Shown: positions 1 to 9,379 of the stretch, one piece after another
How positions within the stretch are numbered: the first letter of the stretch is position 1
Layout of the letters: the number at the start of each line of letters is the position of its first letter
Source of the DNA: an uncultured SAR86 cluster bacterium
GTDB taxonomy: Bacteria > Pseudomonadota > Gammaproteobacteria > Magnimaribacterales > AG-339-G14
Reading direction: 5' to 3'
Length of the DNA stretch: 35,918 nucleotides
Assembly: GCA_902514765.1 (NCBI GenBank)
Contig: CABXSA010000008.1
Span: 1-35,918, forward strand
Made by a program: the position numbers and the translations under genes
The notes under the pieces: generated by a model
What the model was told of the DNA's origin: nothing
Databases searched by the model: none
The model's input: only the letters and a program-made list of their open reading frames with translations

Positions 1-2
1 AA

Positions 3-143
3 TACCTGCAACATCATCCTTCTCCTGAAGATTGCGAATATTATCTTTGTGGTCCTCCTATGATGATGTCAGCAGCATTTAAAATGCTTGATAGTCTAGG
101 TGTGGAACCAGAAAATATAATGTTTGATGATTTTGGTAGCTAA
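3..143 (+). CDS. nqrF: Na+-translocating NADH:quinone reductase subunit F, C-terminal end (5' truncated by window)
   Basis: An open frame enters at the left edge and stops at TAA 141-143, giving 46 residues. It carries [11 protein letters not shown], the closing motif of the FAD/NADH-binding domain of NqrF, and ends in FDDFGS. NqrF is the NADH-oxidising subunit that feeds electrons through FAD and a 2Fe-2S centre into the sodium-pumping Na+-NQR complex of the inner membrane. The two genes that follow are the dedicated Na+-NQR maturation factors, which supports the call. The rest of the operon (nqrA-E) should lie to the left, outside the window. Confidence 0.93.
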   Translation, partial: YLQHHPSPEDCEYYLCGPPMMMSAAFKMLDSLGVEPENIMFDDFGS

Positions 144-972
144 TTTTTCTAAACAATCTTTAATACTTTTTCTCCTATTTTTAGGAGCATGTTCTAGTAA
201 TAACGAAATATTTTCTGTATCTGGTCAAGCTTTTGGAACTTTTTACGATATAAAGTTTGACAAATCTCAACATAATATTGAGAAAGTTAGTGACGAAATA
301 AATAATATTTTTATTTCTATTAATCATTGTTGTTCAACTTATAAAAATGATTCTTTAGTGTCTTTTAAAAGAGATAAAAAAAATATCGATTCTTTCGATA
401 CAGAAGTTAAGGATTATTTTCAAGAGGTTGTAAACATTTCATTAAAAGCAAATAAAACTGCTAAAGGATTTATATTATTTGATAATTACGACTATTTTAA
501 TGCTGTTGCAAAAGGTTATGCGGTTGATATCGTTTCTTTTAAATTTAAAGAATTAAACATAAAAAATTTTTTTATAAATATTGGCGGCGAAATTAGAGCA
601 GAAGGAATGAAAAATAAAAATTTTTGGAAAATTGGAATTGAGAATCCCTTACCTAATCAGCAAGGTATTTTTAAGACTTTTGAACTTAAACAAAACCTTT
701 CAATTGCTACCTCAGGAAATTATAGAAATCCTGGACACATCGTTGGTATTGAAGGAAATAAAATTGATCAAGATGTGCTTTCTATTTCAGTAATAGATAA
801 AAAATCAACTGCCTATGCTGATGGTCTTGCAACTGGTTTATTTGCATTAGGAAAAGTTAATTTAATTAAAAAAAATATCATTGATAATGAAATTCCCGCA
901 TTACTTATCTTCAAAGATAATGAAAAATTACAATCTTTTGAATCAAAACAATGGAAGGAATTGTTACAATAG
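127..972 (+). CDS. apbE: FAD:protein FMN transferase ApbE (flavin transferase lipoprotein)
   Basis: ApbE attaches FMN covalently to threonines of NqrB and NqrC. Visible marks are a lipoprotein signal with lipobox LGAC near residues 19-22, [17 protein letters not shown], and the C-terminal block [16 protein letters not shown], the usual metal-binding end of the family. At about 281 residues it is shorter than many homologues (about 340). I chose ATG 127, which overlaps the nqrF end by 17 bases. TTG 124 and TTG 133 are also possible and no clear ribosome binding site decides. Position between nqrF and nqrM is the classical context, so its substrate is almost certainly the Na+-NQR complex. Acts on the periplasmic face of the membrane (family knowledge). 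Confidence 0.92.
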   Translation: MILVANFSKQSLILFLLFLGACSSNNEIFSVSGQAFGTFYDIKFDKSQHNIEKVSDEINNIFISINHCCSTYKNDSLVSFKRDKKNIDSFDTEVKDYFQEVVNISLKANKTAKGFILFDNYDYFNAVAKGYAVDIVSFKFKELNIKNFFINIGGEIRAEGMKNKNFWKIGIENPLPNQQGIFKTFELKQNLSIATSGNYRNPGHIVGIEGNKIDQDVLSISVIDKKSTAYADGLATGLFALGKVNLIKKNIIDNEIPALLIFKDNEKLQSFESKQWKELLQ

Positions 973-976
973 ATAA

Positions 977-1135
977 ATGATTACAGCCTTATTAGCCATC
1001 TTTATTATCATTCTTTCAATTATTGGAATGTCTATAGGACTTATTATTAAAAATAAACCCCTCCAACCAAGCTGCGGAGGAATTTATTTAGAAAAGGGTG
1101 ATACCTGTAAGGTTTGTGGTAAAACAGTCGATTAA
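977..1135 (+). CDS. nqrM: Na+-NQR maturation protein NqrM (DUF539)
   Basis: A 52-residue protein starting at ATG 977, four bases after the apbE stop. It has one N-terminal membrane helix (residues 3-24), then PSCGG and a CKVC motif near the C-terminus. NqrM is required to mature Na+-NQR and is thought to help deliver iron to the cluster held by NqrD and NqrE. Cys33 here falls at the position reported as essential in the Vibrio protein. I count three cysteines (33, 44, 47), whereas four are described as conserved in characterised members. The last four bases overlap the stop end of the convergent isocitrate lyase gene. Confidence 0.9.
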   Translation: MITALLAIFIIILSIIGMSIGLIIKNKPLQPSCGGIYLEKGDTCKVCGKTVD

Positions 1136-2736
1136 AACTGATTCATTGTATTATCGTCACCACTAGCTTTAAGAGCATTATCTCCAGAAAAATATTCTTT
1201 GTGAGTATCGCCAACAGTTGAACCAGCTAAATCCTGATGCTTAACAGAGGACATATCACGTCTGATTTCTTGCCTTTGAATCTCTTTAACATAAGCCAAC
1301 ATGCCTTGATCGCCAAAATAACCTTCAGAAAGCACTGATGTACCCAATGCCGTTTCATGATAGGTAGGTAGGGTGATTAAATGATGAAAGATTCCTGCCT
1401 CTTTTGATGCATCTTTTTGAAAATTTTGAATGTATTTATCAGCTTCAATTGCAAGTTCAGAATCATCAAATTTTTCATCCATCAAACCTTTTGGTTCCTT
1501 AGCAGGATCTGGATAATTTGAAACATCTTTTCCAGCTTCAACCCATTCTTGATAAACCTGCTCTCTAAAAGATAAAGTCCAATTAAATGAAGGAGAATTG
1601 TTGTAAACAAGTTTTGCTTGCGGTTGTTTTTCTCTAATAGCAGAAACCATCTCCGCAATCTGTTTTACATTTGGTTTTTCAGTTTCAATCCATAAAAGAT
1701 CTGCACCGTTTTCAAGGCTTGTTATGCAATCGAGCACCACTCGATCAAACCCTGTATCTTTTTTAAATTGATAGAGGCCATTTGGAAGTCTTACAGGTTG
1801 AACAAGTTTTCCTCCTTGATGAATGGTTACATCGTTATCTTCTAATTCACTCAAATCATTAATTTCATGAGATTCAAGAAAGGTGTTGTATTGATCAGCA
1901 AGATCTCCAGGTTGTTTTGAAACAGGAACCTTTTGAGTTAAGCCTGCACCTAAAGAATCAGTTCTCGCAACAATGATTCCATTTTTTATTCCCAACTCTA
2001 AGAATGCATATCTGACAGCATTAACCTTTGATAAAAAATCTTCATGTGGAACGGTTACTTTCCCATCTTGATGGCCACACTGTTTTTCATCAGATACTTG
2101 GTTTTCAATTTGAATAGCACATGCACCAGCTTGAATCATCTTTTTTGCAAGCAAGTAAGTTGCCTCTTCATTACCAAATCCAGCATCTATATCAGCAATG
2201 ATAGGAACAACATGAGTTTCAAAATTATTAATTCTCTTAATTACATCATCAGTTTTATTTCCAGCAGCTTCTGCCTCGTCCAATTCATTAAACAAATGTT
2301 GCAGTTGAACAGAGTCAGCTCTTTTAAGGAAGGTATAAATCTCTTTTATAAGATTAGGAACTGCAGTTTTTTCATGCATACTTTGGTCTGGAAGAGGACC
2401 AAATTCTGATCTCAAGGCAGCAATCATCCAGCCACTTAAGTAAACATATCTTTTAGAAGTTGTTGTATGTGAACGTTTAATTTCCATCATCATTTGTTGA
2501 GCAGTAAAACCGTGCCAACAACCTAAAGACTGAGTATAAACACTAGAGTCTTTATCATAGTCAGCCATATCTGCATGCATTATGTCAGCTGTGTATTGAG
2601 CAATATCCAAGCCGGTATGAAATCTATTTTGTAATCTCATTCTTGCAGCAGATACAGGATTTATATTTTTATAAATATTTGGACTTTGGTTCTTAAGATC
2701 CTCATATTCTTTAACGATTTTTTTGTAATCAAACAT
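1132..2736 (-). CDS. aceA: Isocitrate lyase
   Basis: Cleaves isocitrate to glyoxylate and succinate, the first step of the glyoxylate bypass that allows growth on C2 units and fatty acids. The 534-residue product carries the active-site motif KQCGH (catalytic Cys220), preceded by ADIDAGFGN (residues 181-189) for metal and substrate binding. Length and the KQCGHQDGK form match the long Pseudomonas-type enzymes rather than the 434-residue E. coli enzyme. An upstream in-frame ATG (2790) exists, but ATG 2736 has an AAGGGG ribosome binding site and gives the family N-terminus MFDYKK. It starts 10 bases after the purB stop, so it is probably cotranscribed with mnmA-purB, an unusual placement. Malate synthase is not in the window. 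Confidence 0.95.
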   Translation of the reverse strand: MFDYKKIVKEYEDLKNQSPNIYKNINPVSAARMRLQNRFHTGLDIAQYTADIMHADMADYDKDSSVYTQSLGCWHGFTAQQMMMEIKRSHTTTSKRYVYLSGWMIAALRSEFGPLPDQSMHEKTAVPNLIKEIYTFLKRADSVQLQHLFNELDEAEAAGNKTDDVIKRINNFETHVVPIIADIDAGFGNEEATYLLAKKMIQAGACAIQIENQVSDEKQCGHQDGKVTVPHEDFLSKVNAVRYAFLELGIKNGIIVARTDSLGAGLTQKVPVSKQPGDLADQYNTFLESHEINDLSELEDNDVTIHQGGKLVQPVRLPNGLYQFKKDTGFDRVVLDCITSLENGADLLWIETEKPNVKQIAEMVSAIREKQPQAKLVYNNSPSFNWTLSFREQVYQEWVEAGKDVSNYPDPAKEPKGLMDEKFDDSELAIEADKYIQNFQKDASKEAGIFHHLITLPTYHETALGTSVLSEGYFGDQGMLAYVKEIQRQEIRRDMSSVKHQDLAGSTVGDTHKEYFSGDNALKASGDDNTMNQF

Positions 2737-2746
2737 ATTATGCCCC

Positions 2747-4120
2747 TTAGGAATTAAAAGAAGATATAGCCAATTTGTCTGCCAATCCAATATATTTATT
2801 TGGAGATAGGCTTAAAAGAAGTTCCTTATCTGCTTTATTTATTTTTAAGTCGTCAATTATCTTTAAGTAAGCATGATAATCAAGCTTTTTTCCACGTGAA
2901 ATGGATTTAATTTTTGTATAACTATCTTCAATACCATTTTTTCTGAGTATGGTTTGTATAGCTTCAGTTAAAATTTCCCAACTGTTATCAAGGTCTTTAA
3001 GGATTAACTCCTTATTTGGCTCAATTTTAGCAATGCCTTTTTTTAAAGAATTGAGGCTGATAATAATATAAGCAAATAACGAGCCAATATTCCTTAAAAC
3101 AGTTGAGTCGGATAAATCTCTCTGCAATCTAGATATTTGAATTTTATTTTTAAGAGCGATAATAAGGCCATTTGAAATGGATAGATTTCCTTCTGCATTT
3201 TCAAAATCTATAGGGTTAACTTTATGAGGCATAGTTGAGGAACCAACTTCTCCAGCTTTCAAATTTTGCTTTAAATAATTTTTTGATATCAAGAGCCAAA
3301 TATCTTGAGCAAAATCAATTAAAACATTATTAAAGTTATGCGTATTTGCTAACTGAAATGCCAGAGCATCTTTAAGTTCTATCTGAGTTGAGTGGCTTGA
3401 AAAATCTAAACCTAGAGAATTTACAAATTTTTTAGACAAGGCTTCCCAATTCACTTTATTTTCGGCAACTATATGAGCATTATAATTTCCTGATGCTCCG
3501 TTAAATTTTCCTTTTTGCTTTATAGACCTAATTAGGTCTAAATGAAATTTAATTCGATAACTATAATTAGAAAATTCCTTACCAAGTGTAGTAGGGGAAG
3601 CAGGTTGACCATGAGTAAAAGCTAACATTGATATTTTCGAATATTTCTTAGATAAAGAATTTAAATTTTTCTGAAAAGAAGAAACTTCAGGTAAAAAATC
3701 ATTGCTTAAAAATCTTTGTAACATCAAAGAGTAAGAGAGATTGTTTATATCTTCAGAGGTACAACAAAAATGCACAAATTCGCAAAGTTTTTTAAGTTTT
3801 AATTTTTTAAGTTTTTCAATAATAAAAAACTCAACTGCTTTAACATCATGATTTACTCTCTTTTCAATTTTCTTAACTTGTCTAGCATCTTGGATAGAAA
3901 AATCCTTAAAAATGTTAATTATTTTTTTTTGCTGATTTTTTGTTATTTCAGGAATAAATTTAAGAGACTTATTCTTTGATATCAGTAAAAGCCATTTAAT
4001 TTCTACTTCAATTCTAGTTTTGATTAAAGCAAACTCACTAAAGTAATTTGATAGAGATTTAGTTTGAGATTCATATCTCCCATCTACGGGAGTTACAGAA
4101 AGCAGATTATCTTTGGGCAT
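2747..4120 (-). CDS. purB: Adenylosuccinate lyase
   Basis: Acts twice in purine synthesis: it splits SAICAR to AICAR and adenylosuccinate to AMP, releasing fumarate each time. The 457-residue product has the fumarase/aspartase superfamily signature SSTMPHKVNP, the mobile loop with the catalytic Ser, and THGQPASPTT carrying the conserved His. Length equals the E. coli enzyme (456). It starts at ATG 4120, 17 bases after the mnmA stop. In E. coli hflD lies between mnmA and purB; here that gene is absent, as in other compact genomes. No obvious ribosome binding site precedes the start, so coupling to mnmA is likely. Confidence 0.96.
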   Translation of the reverse strand: MPKDNLLSVTPVDGRYESQTKSLSNYFSEFALIKTRIEVEIKWLLLISKNKSLKFIPEITKNQQKKIINIFKDFSIQDARQVKKIEKRVNHDVKAVEFFIIEKLKKLKLKKLCEFVHFCCTSEDINNLSYSLMLQRFLSNDFLPEVSSFQKNLNSLSKKYSKISMLAFTHGQPASPTTLGKEFSNYSYRIKFHLDLIRSIKQKGKFNGASGNYNAHIVAENKVNWEALSKKFVNSLGLDFSSHSTQIELKDALAFQLANTHNFNNVLIDFAQDIWLLISKNYLKQNLKAGEVGSSTMPHKVNPIDFENAEGNLSISNGLIIALKNKIQISRLQRDLSDSTVLRNIGSLFAYIIISLNSLKKGIAKIEPNKELILKDLDNSWEILTEAIQTILRKNGIEDSYTKIKSISRGKKLDYHAYLKIIDDLKINKADKELLLSLSPNKYIGLADKLAISSFNS

Positions 4121-4137
4121 TAAATTTTAAAAGAGAA

Positions 4138-5196
4138 TTATATATCTATCTCGCCTCCACCTAAACATATTTCACCTTCATAAAATACAATAAATTGACC
4201 TGGAGTTACTGCTCTTTGTGGTTCTTTAAAGAAAACTCTAGCTTTATTTCCTTGAACATCGACTTCACAATTCTGGTCTTTTTGACGATATCTAATTTTT
4301 GCCGAAACTTTATTCGAAGATGGCTTTTTCAACCAATTGATATTTGAAACCGAAAGTTCTTGTTTAAAGAGTAAAGGATGATCATTTTCTTGAACAACTA
4401 TCAATTTATTGTTTAAAAAATCTTTCTGTGCAACATACCAAGCTTTTTCTGCTCTATTCTTCATTCCTCCGATTCCTAAACCTTGTCTTTGTCCGATGGT
4501 ATAAAAATATAAACCCTTATGTTCTCCAATTACCTCATTATTTTCATCTACAATTTCTCCATAATCTTCAGGAAGATAATTTTTTAAAAATTCTGGAAAT
4601 GGTCTTTCGCCAATAAAGCAAATCCCAGTGCTATCTTTTTTATCGTAAGTAACCAAATTTTCTGCTTCAGCTATCTTTCTCACGTCAGTTTTAAGAAGAT
4701 TTCCAAGAGGAAATTTAATATTCTTAAAAACATCTTTTTTAACCTGACTTAAAAAATAAGTTTGATCTTTACTCTGATCATAAGATTTACATAAGAAAAA
4801 TTGTTTATCTAATACCTGAACCTTAGAATAATGTCCTGTCGCAACAGCTTCGAAGTCATTTTGAATTGCGTAATCTGTAAACTCTTTGAACTTAATAAAT
4901 TTATTACAGTAAATGTCTGGGTTAGGAGTTTTACCATTGTTCAATTCGTCTAGAAAATAGCTGAAAACTTTTTCTTTGTATTGTTTAGCAAAATTCATTT
5001 GCACTAAATTTATGCCTAATTTGTCAGCAACTTGTGCAGCATCTAAAAAGTCTTCTTTTGCGCTGCAATAAGGGCTGCCGTCATCGTCTTCCCAGTTTCT
5101 CATAAATCCAGCTGTAACGTCGAAACCCTCTTGTTTTAAAAGGAATGCAGCGACTGACGAATCTACTCCGCCTGATAAACCTACTAGGACTTTCAC
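4138..5196 (-). CDS. mnmA: tRNA-specific 2-thiouridylase MnmA
   Basis: Catalyses the 2-thiolation of the wobble uridine (U34) in tRNAs for Lys, Glu and Gln, taking persulfide sulfur from the Tus relay. The PP-loop GLSGGVDSS (residues 6-14) binds ATP. The two catalytic cysteines are visible as NPDIYCNK (Cys97) and DSTGICFIGE (Cys193). Length is 352 residues, close to the 368 of E. coli. The start is GTG at 5196 and no upstream alternative improves on it. First gene of the minus-strand set mnmA-purB-aceA and divergent from icd, with 62 bases between the two starts that must hold both promoters. Confidence 0.96.
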   Translation of the reverse strand: MKVLVGLSGGVDSSVAAFLLKQEGFDVTAGFMRNWEDDDGSPYCSAKEDFLDAAQVADKLGINLVQMNFAKQYKEKVFSYFLDELNNGKTPNPDIYCNKFIKFKEFTDYAIQNDFEAVATGHYSKVQVLDKQFFLCKSYDQSKDQTYFLSQVKKDVFKNIKFPLGNLLKTDVRKIAEAENLVTYDKKDSTGICFIGERPFPEFLKNYLPEDYGEIVDENNEVIGEHKGLYFYTIGQRQGLGIGGMKNRAEKAWYVAQKDFLNNKLIVVQENDHPLLFKQELSVSNINWLKKPSSNKVSAKIRYRQKDQNCEVDVQGNKARVFFKEPQRAVTPGQFIVFYEGEICLGGGEIDI

Positions 5197-5219
5197 AATT
5201 TTTATAGATAACTAAAAAA

Positions 5220-5228
5220 TGCTATGAT
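5220..5228 (+). promoter_or_regulatory. Probable extended -10 promoter of icd
   Basis: The bases TGCTATGAT match an extended -10 element (TGn followed by TATGAT, one mismatch from TATAAT), ending 30 bases before the icd start. I see no good -35 box at the usual distance, which extended -10 promoters tolerate. It lies in the 62-base mnmA/icd divergent gap. Inferred from sequence match only. Confidence 0.45.
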
Positions 5229-5258
5229 ACCGCGCTTTAAAGGACTTTAATAACACTT

Positions 5259-6518
5259 ATGGCTTATAAACACATAGAAATTCCAGAAAATGGTGAACAA
5301 ATAACTATTACTGATTCTGGTGAATTGGTTGTTCCATCAAATCCAATTATTCCCTTCATTGAAGGTGATGGCATTGGCACGGATGTAACTGCTGCGATGA
5401 TCAAAGTAGTAGATCATGCAGTTGATCTTGCTTATAACGGAGAACGAAAAATTGCTTGGATGGAAGTATTTTGTGGAGAAAAATCTTTAGATGTATATGG
5501 TGAAAATCAATGGCTTCCTGATGAAACCATTGATGCATTAGAAAATTATTTAGTAGGTATAAAAGGACCTTTAACTACTCCCATAGGAGGCGGAATACGA
5601 TCTTTAAATGTTCGATTGAGACAAGTTCTTGATTTATATGTTTGCCAAAGACCCATAAGATATTTTGAAGGCGTTCCAAGCCCAGTTGTAATTCCTGAGA
5701 CAACAGACATGATTGTCTTTAGAGAAAATTCCGAAGACATCTATGCAGGCATAGAATTTGAAGCAAGTTCTGATGAAGCTATAAAACTTATTGATTTTCT
5801 TACCAAAGAAATGAACGTGAAAAATATAAGATTCGAAGATGCTTGTGGTATTGGAATTAAACCTATTTCAAAAGAAGGAACAGAAAGACATGTCAGAAAA
5901 GCAATTCAATATGCGATAGATAATGATCGCTCATCGGTAACTATTGTTCATAAAGGGAACATCATGAAATATACCGAAGGTTCTTTCAAAGAATGGAGTT
6001 ATTCTTTAGCCGAAAGAGAATTTGGTGCTACATCTCTTGATGGCGGTGAATGGATGAGCTTCAGAAATCCAGTAACAAAAAAATTGATAATCATGAAGGA
6101 TATTATTACTGATAACTTTCTTCAGCAGATCCTCACAAGACCTGGTGATTATGACGTCATAGCTACAATGAATTTAAATGGCGATTTTATCTCTGATGCT
6201 TTAGCTGCAAAAGTAGGAGGCTTAGGCCTTGCGCCAGGAGCAAATTTAGGTGATAAAGTTGCTTTATTTGAAGCTACCCATGGTACGGCCCCCAAATATG
6301 CTGGGCTGGATAAGGTTAATCCTGCCTCATTAATTTTATCAGCTGAAATGATGCTTAATCACATAGGTTGGCATGAAGCTTCTGATAATGTAATTCGAGG
6401 AATAAGCTGGGCAATTAAGAATAAGTTAGTAACTTATGATTTAGAAAGATTGATGACAGGAGCAAAATTACTAAAATGTTCTGAATTCGCAGAACAAATT
6501 TGTAATGGAATGTCATAA
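5259..6518 (+). CDS. icd: Isocitrate dehydrogenase, NADP-dependent
   Basis: TCA-cycle enzyme converting isocitrate to 2-oxoglutarate with NADP+. The 419-residue product aligns throughout with E. coli Icd (416). GGGIRSLNV places Ser115 at the site that AceK phosphorylates in E. coli (Ser113). NADP specificity is suggested by [15 protein letters not shown] (the Lys-Tyr pair and the following Val) and TYDLERLM (Tyr and Arg). The [10 protein letters not shown] motif lies near residues 33-42. Together with aceA on the other strand it forms the isocitrate branch point. The retained phosphosite suggests AceK-type switching, although aceK is not in this window. clpS follows after 16 bases. Confidence 0.96.
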   Translation: MAYKHIEIPENGEQITITDSGELVVPSNPIIPFIEGDGIGTDVTAAMIKVVDHAVDLAYNGERKIAWMEVFCGEKSLDVYGENQWLPDETIDALENYLVGIKGPLTTPIGGGIRSLNVRLRQVLDLYVCQRPIRYFEGVPSPVVIPETTDMIVFRENSEDIYAGIEFEASSDEAIKLIDFLTKEMNVKNIRFEDACGIGIKPISKEGTERHVRKAIQYAIDNDRSSVTIVHKGNIMKYTEGSFKEWSYSLAEREFGATSLDGGEWMSFRNPVTKKLIIMKDIITDNFLQQILTRPGDYDVIATMNLNGDFISDALAAKVGGLGLAPGANLGDKVALFEATHGTAPKYAGLDKVNPASLILSAEMMLNHIGWHEASDNVIRGISWAIKNKLVTYDLERLMTGAKLLKCSEFAEQICNGMS

Positions 6519-6534
6519 TAAATCTTTTTAATGA

Positions 6535-6885
6535 ATGATAGAGATTAAATTAAGTAATAAATCTGAAAAATTCGATTCCGGGACTTCCTCTCTTGTAGAG
6601 CTCGAAGAACCTAAATTAAAAAAACCTTCACTATACAGAGTTATTCTTTTAAACGATGACTATACTCCAATGGAATTTGTCATTTACGTTCTTCAAACGT
6701 TTTTTAGTTATGATAAAGAAAAAGCTACACAAATAATGTTAGCGGTGCATACCAAAGGAAAGGGTGTTTGTGGAATTTATACTAAAGAAGTTGCTGAAAC
6801 CAAATCCAACCAAATAAACAATTTCGCCAAACAAAATGAACACCCCTTGGTAAGTGATATAGAACCAATTGATGAGGAAGATTAA
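6535..6885 (+). CDS. clpS: ClpA adaptor protein ClpS
   Basis: N-degron adaptor that hands proteins with Leu, Phe, Tyr or Trp N-termini to ClpAP. A disordered N-terminus (about 30 residues) precedes the core. The pocket residues are visible in [12 protein letters not shown] (Asn40, Asp41, Asp42, Thr44, Met46) and His72 in [11 protein letters not shown]. Length 116 against 106 in E. coli. The start ATG 6535 is chosen by frame; the ATG at 6531 is in another frame and stops after five codons. The stop and the clpA start share one base (TAATG), so translation of the two is coupled. Confidence 0.96.
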   Translation: MIEIKLSNKSEKFDSGTSSLVELEEPKLKKPSLYRVILLNDDYTPMEFVIYVLQTFFSYDKEKATQIMLAVHTKGKGVCGIYTKEVAETKSNQINNFAKQNEHPLVSDIEPIDEED

Positions 6886-9134
6886 TGTTAGAAAAAAACC
6901 TTGAAGAATGTCTCAATAATGCCTTTAAATTTGCTCATGAAAATAATCATGAATTTGTAACTACTGAGCACTTGCTTCTTTGCATTTTAAACAATCAGGA
7001 TGCTCTAAACGTTTTGTTGGCTTGTGATGTCAATTTAGATATTCTTGAAGCTGAGCTAAAGGAATTTATTTCAAAAAATTGTCCAGAAAAAAAAGATGAT
7101 GCTATTGAAATTCAACCAACATTATCCTTTCAAAGAGTTATTCAAAGAGCTGTTTTTCATGTGCAATCATCTGGCACAGGAGAAGTAACAGGAGCAAACA
7201 TTTTAATAGCACTTTTCAGCGAAAAGGAATCTCACAGCGTTTACCTCCTAAAAAAACAAGGTATGACAAGATTGGATGCTGTTTCCTATATGAGTCATGG
7301 CGAGGGTGTTACAGAGGACGAGTCTTTTGATGATCTATCTCCAGAATCTTCGGCAAAAAATGAATCCGGTTACTTGGGTAAATATGCCTTAAATCTTAAT
7401 GAGGAGGCTAACGCAAACAGAATTGATCCTTTGGTTGGAAGAGATAATGAAATTGAACGCATATCTCAAATTCTTGCAAGGAGATCAAAAAATAATCCTA
7501 TTTTAGTTGGAGAATCTGGTGTTGGAAAAACTGCCCTAATCGAAGGCTTAGCAAAAAACATAGTGGAAAAAACGGCTTCTCCATCTCTTCAAGAAAGCGT
7601 CATTTTCTCACTAGATATGGGTTCTTTACTTGCTGGAACAAAATATCGAGGTGATTTTGAAAAAAGGCTCAAAGGAATTCTAAAAGAACTTTCAAATATC
7701 CCCAATGCCATCTTATTTATTGATGAAATTCATACCATCATTGGAGCAGGAGCTACATCTGGGGGGGTGATGGACGCCTCGAATCTGCTTAAACCAGTTC
7801 TAGGAAAAGAAGGAATTAAGTTCATTGGTTCTACTACCTTTAAAGAATTTAGAACGATCTTTGAACAAGATAGAGCTTTGTCTAGAAGGTTTCAAAAAGT
7901 TGATTTGGTTGAACCTTCAGTTCAAGAAACAATTAAGATTCTAGAAGGCCTTAAGAAAAAATATGAACAGCATCATGATCTTAAATATTCAAAAGCATCT
8001 TTAAAAGCTGCAGCAGAACTTTCTGCAAAACACATTAATGACAAGTTTCTTCCTGATAAAGCGATTGATGTCATTGATGAAGCTGGAGCCAGACTAAGAT
8101 TAAATTTAAATGTCAAAAGGAAAACTGTGAATGAACAAGATATTGAAAGAGTAATTTCTTTAATGGCTCAAATTCCAGAAAAAAGTGTTTCTACCAAAGA
8201 CAGAGTCTCATTAGGAAAATTAGAGGAAGATCTCAAAAGAGTTATTTTTGGTCAGGATGAAGCTATTCAAAAATTATCAAACTCCATCATGATGTCTAGA
8301 GCAGGACTAGGAGAGGATGAAAAACCAATTGGTTCCTTTTTGTTTTCTGGCCCAACAGGTGTAGGTAAAACTGAAGTTTCTAGGCAATTGGCTAATATAC
8401 TAGGGGTCGAATTAATAAGGTTTGATATGTCTGAGTACATGGAAAGACATACGGTTTCAAGGTTAATTGGTGCGCCTCCGGGCTATGTTGGTTATGATCA
8501 AGGAGGATTATTAACAGAAGCAGTAACTAAAAACCCACATTCGGTCATTTTATTAGATGAAATTGAAAAAGCTCATCCCGAAGTTTTTAATGTACTTCTC
8601 CAAGTAATGGATCATGGCATGCTAACCGATAACAACGGCAGACAAGCAAGTTTTAGAAATTGTGTTTTAATCATGACCACCAACTCTGGAGCTTTGGAAA
8701 TGGCTAGAGAGTCAATGGGTTTTCAGAAACAAGATAATTCCACTGACGGTTCTGAAGTTATTAAAAAGACTTTCAGTCCTGAATTTAGAAATCGATTAAC
8801 TTCTATAGTTCAATTTGGTGCACTAAGTGAAGATGTCATTCATACGGTGGTTGATAAGTTCTTAACAGAATTACAGGCTCAATTAGATGAAAAAAGAGTG
8901 GTGTTAGAAGTTGATGAAAAAGCGCGTGCTTGGTTAGCTGATAAAGGTTATGACGAAAAAATGGGTGCAAGGCCAATGCAAAGACTCATTCAAGATGAGA
9001 TAAAACAAAAATTAGCTGAATCCATATTGTTTGGAGAGCTTGCTAAAGAGGGGGGAATAGCTAAAGTTTCAGTAAAAAAAGAAAAATTAGATATTAAGTA
9101 TCTTCCTCACGAAGCAAAAGAACTTACTTCCTAA
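6885..9134 (+). CDS. clpA: ATP-dependent Clp protease ATP-binding subunit ClpA
   Basis: Hexameric AAA+ unfoldase that feeds substrates to ClpP. Domains in order: Clp N-domain (about 1-145), AAA D1 with Walker A GESGVGKT (209-216) and Walker B FIDEIHT, AAA D2 with GPTGVGKT (489-496) and LLDEIEKAHPEVFN, then the C-terminal D2-small domain. Length 749 (E. coli 758). The loop that docks on ClpP, IGL in E. coli ClpA and IGF in ClpX, reads MGF here (611-613), which keeps the two C-terminal contact types but changes the first residue. Cotranscribed with clpS. The clpP gene is not in the window. Ends two bases before the convergent infA stop. Confidence 0.97.
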   Translation: MLEKNLEECLNNAFKFAHENNHEFVTTEHLLLCILNNQDALNVLLACDVNLDILEAELKEFISKNCPEKKDDAIEIQPTLSFQRVIQRAVFHVQSSGTGEVTGANILIALFSEKESHSVYLLKKQGMTRLDAVSYMSHGEGVTEDESFDDLSPESSAKNESGYLGKYALNLNEEANANRIDPLVGRDNEIERISQILARRSKNNPILVGESGVGKTALIEGLAKNIVEKTASPSLQESVIFSLDMGSLLAGTKYRGDFEKRLKGILKELSNIPNAILFIDEIHTIIGAGATSGGVMDASNLLKPVLGKEGIKFIGSTTFKEFRTIFEQDRALSRRFQKVDLVEPSVQETIKILEGLKKKYEQHHDLKYSKASLKAAAELSAKHINDKFLPDKAIDVIDEAGARLRLNLNVKRKTVNEQDIERVISLMAQIPEKSVSTKDRVSLGKLEEDLKRVIFGQDEAIQKLSNSIMMSRAGLGEDEKPIGSFLFSGPTGVGKTEVSRQLANILGVELIRFDMSEYMERHTVSRLIGAPPGYVGYDQGGLLTEAVTKNPHSVILLDEIEKAHPEVFNVLLQVMDHGMLTDNNGRQASFRNCVLIMTTNSGALEMARESMGFQKQDNSTDGSEVIKKTFSPEFRNRLTSIVQFGALSEDVIHTVVDKFLTELQAQLDEKRVVLEVDEKARAWLADKGYDEKMGARPMQRLIQDEIKQKLAESILFGELAKEGGIAKVSVKKEKLDIKYLPHEAKELTS

Positions 9135-9136
9135 AA

Positions 9137-9355
9137 CTATTTTTCTCTAAAAGTAATTCGGCCCTTGGAAAGATCGTAAGGGGTCATTTCTACTTTCACT
9201 TTATCACCGGTAAGAATCCTGATGTAATTTTTTCTCATTTTCCCGGATATGTGAGCTGTAATGACATGATCGTTTTCAAGTTTAACTTTGAAGGTAGTAT
9301 TAGGCATGGTATCGATAACCTCACCAGACATTTCAATTAAATCTTCTTTTGCCAT
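9137..9355 (-). CDS. infA: Translation initiation factor IF-1
   Basis: A 72-residue S1-like OB-fold protein that occupies the 30S A site during initiation. The start MAKEDLIEM and the segment [19 protein letters not shown] are characteristic and the length equals E. coli IF-1. It lies beside clpS-clpA as in many gammaproteobacteria. The aat and ate genes that often sit between clpA and infA are absent, and the two stops are separated by only two bases. Confidence 0.97.
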   Translation of the reverse strand: MAKEDLIEMSGEVIDTMPNTTFKVKLENDHVITAHISGKMRKNYIRILTGDKVKVEMTPYDLSKGRITFREK

Positions 9356-9379
9356 AAATATTGTTCATAATTATGCCTG

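Noticed and set aside
2044-2409. Plus-strand open frame of 121 codons
   Set aside because: It lies fully inside aceA on the opposite strand, has low-complexity Ser/Phe/Ile composition and no family features; aceA is certain.
1132-2790. Longer isocitrate lyase starting at ATG 2790
   Set aside because: The 18 extra residues would run into purB, lack a ribosome binding site and do not match the family N-terminus; ATG 2736 has AAGGGG.
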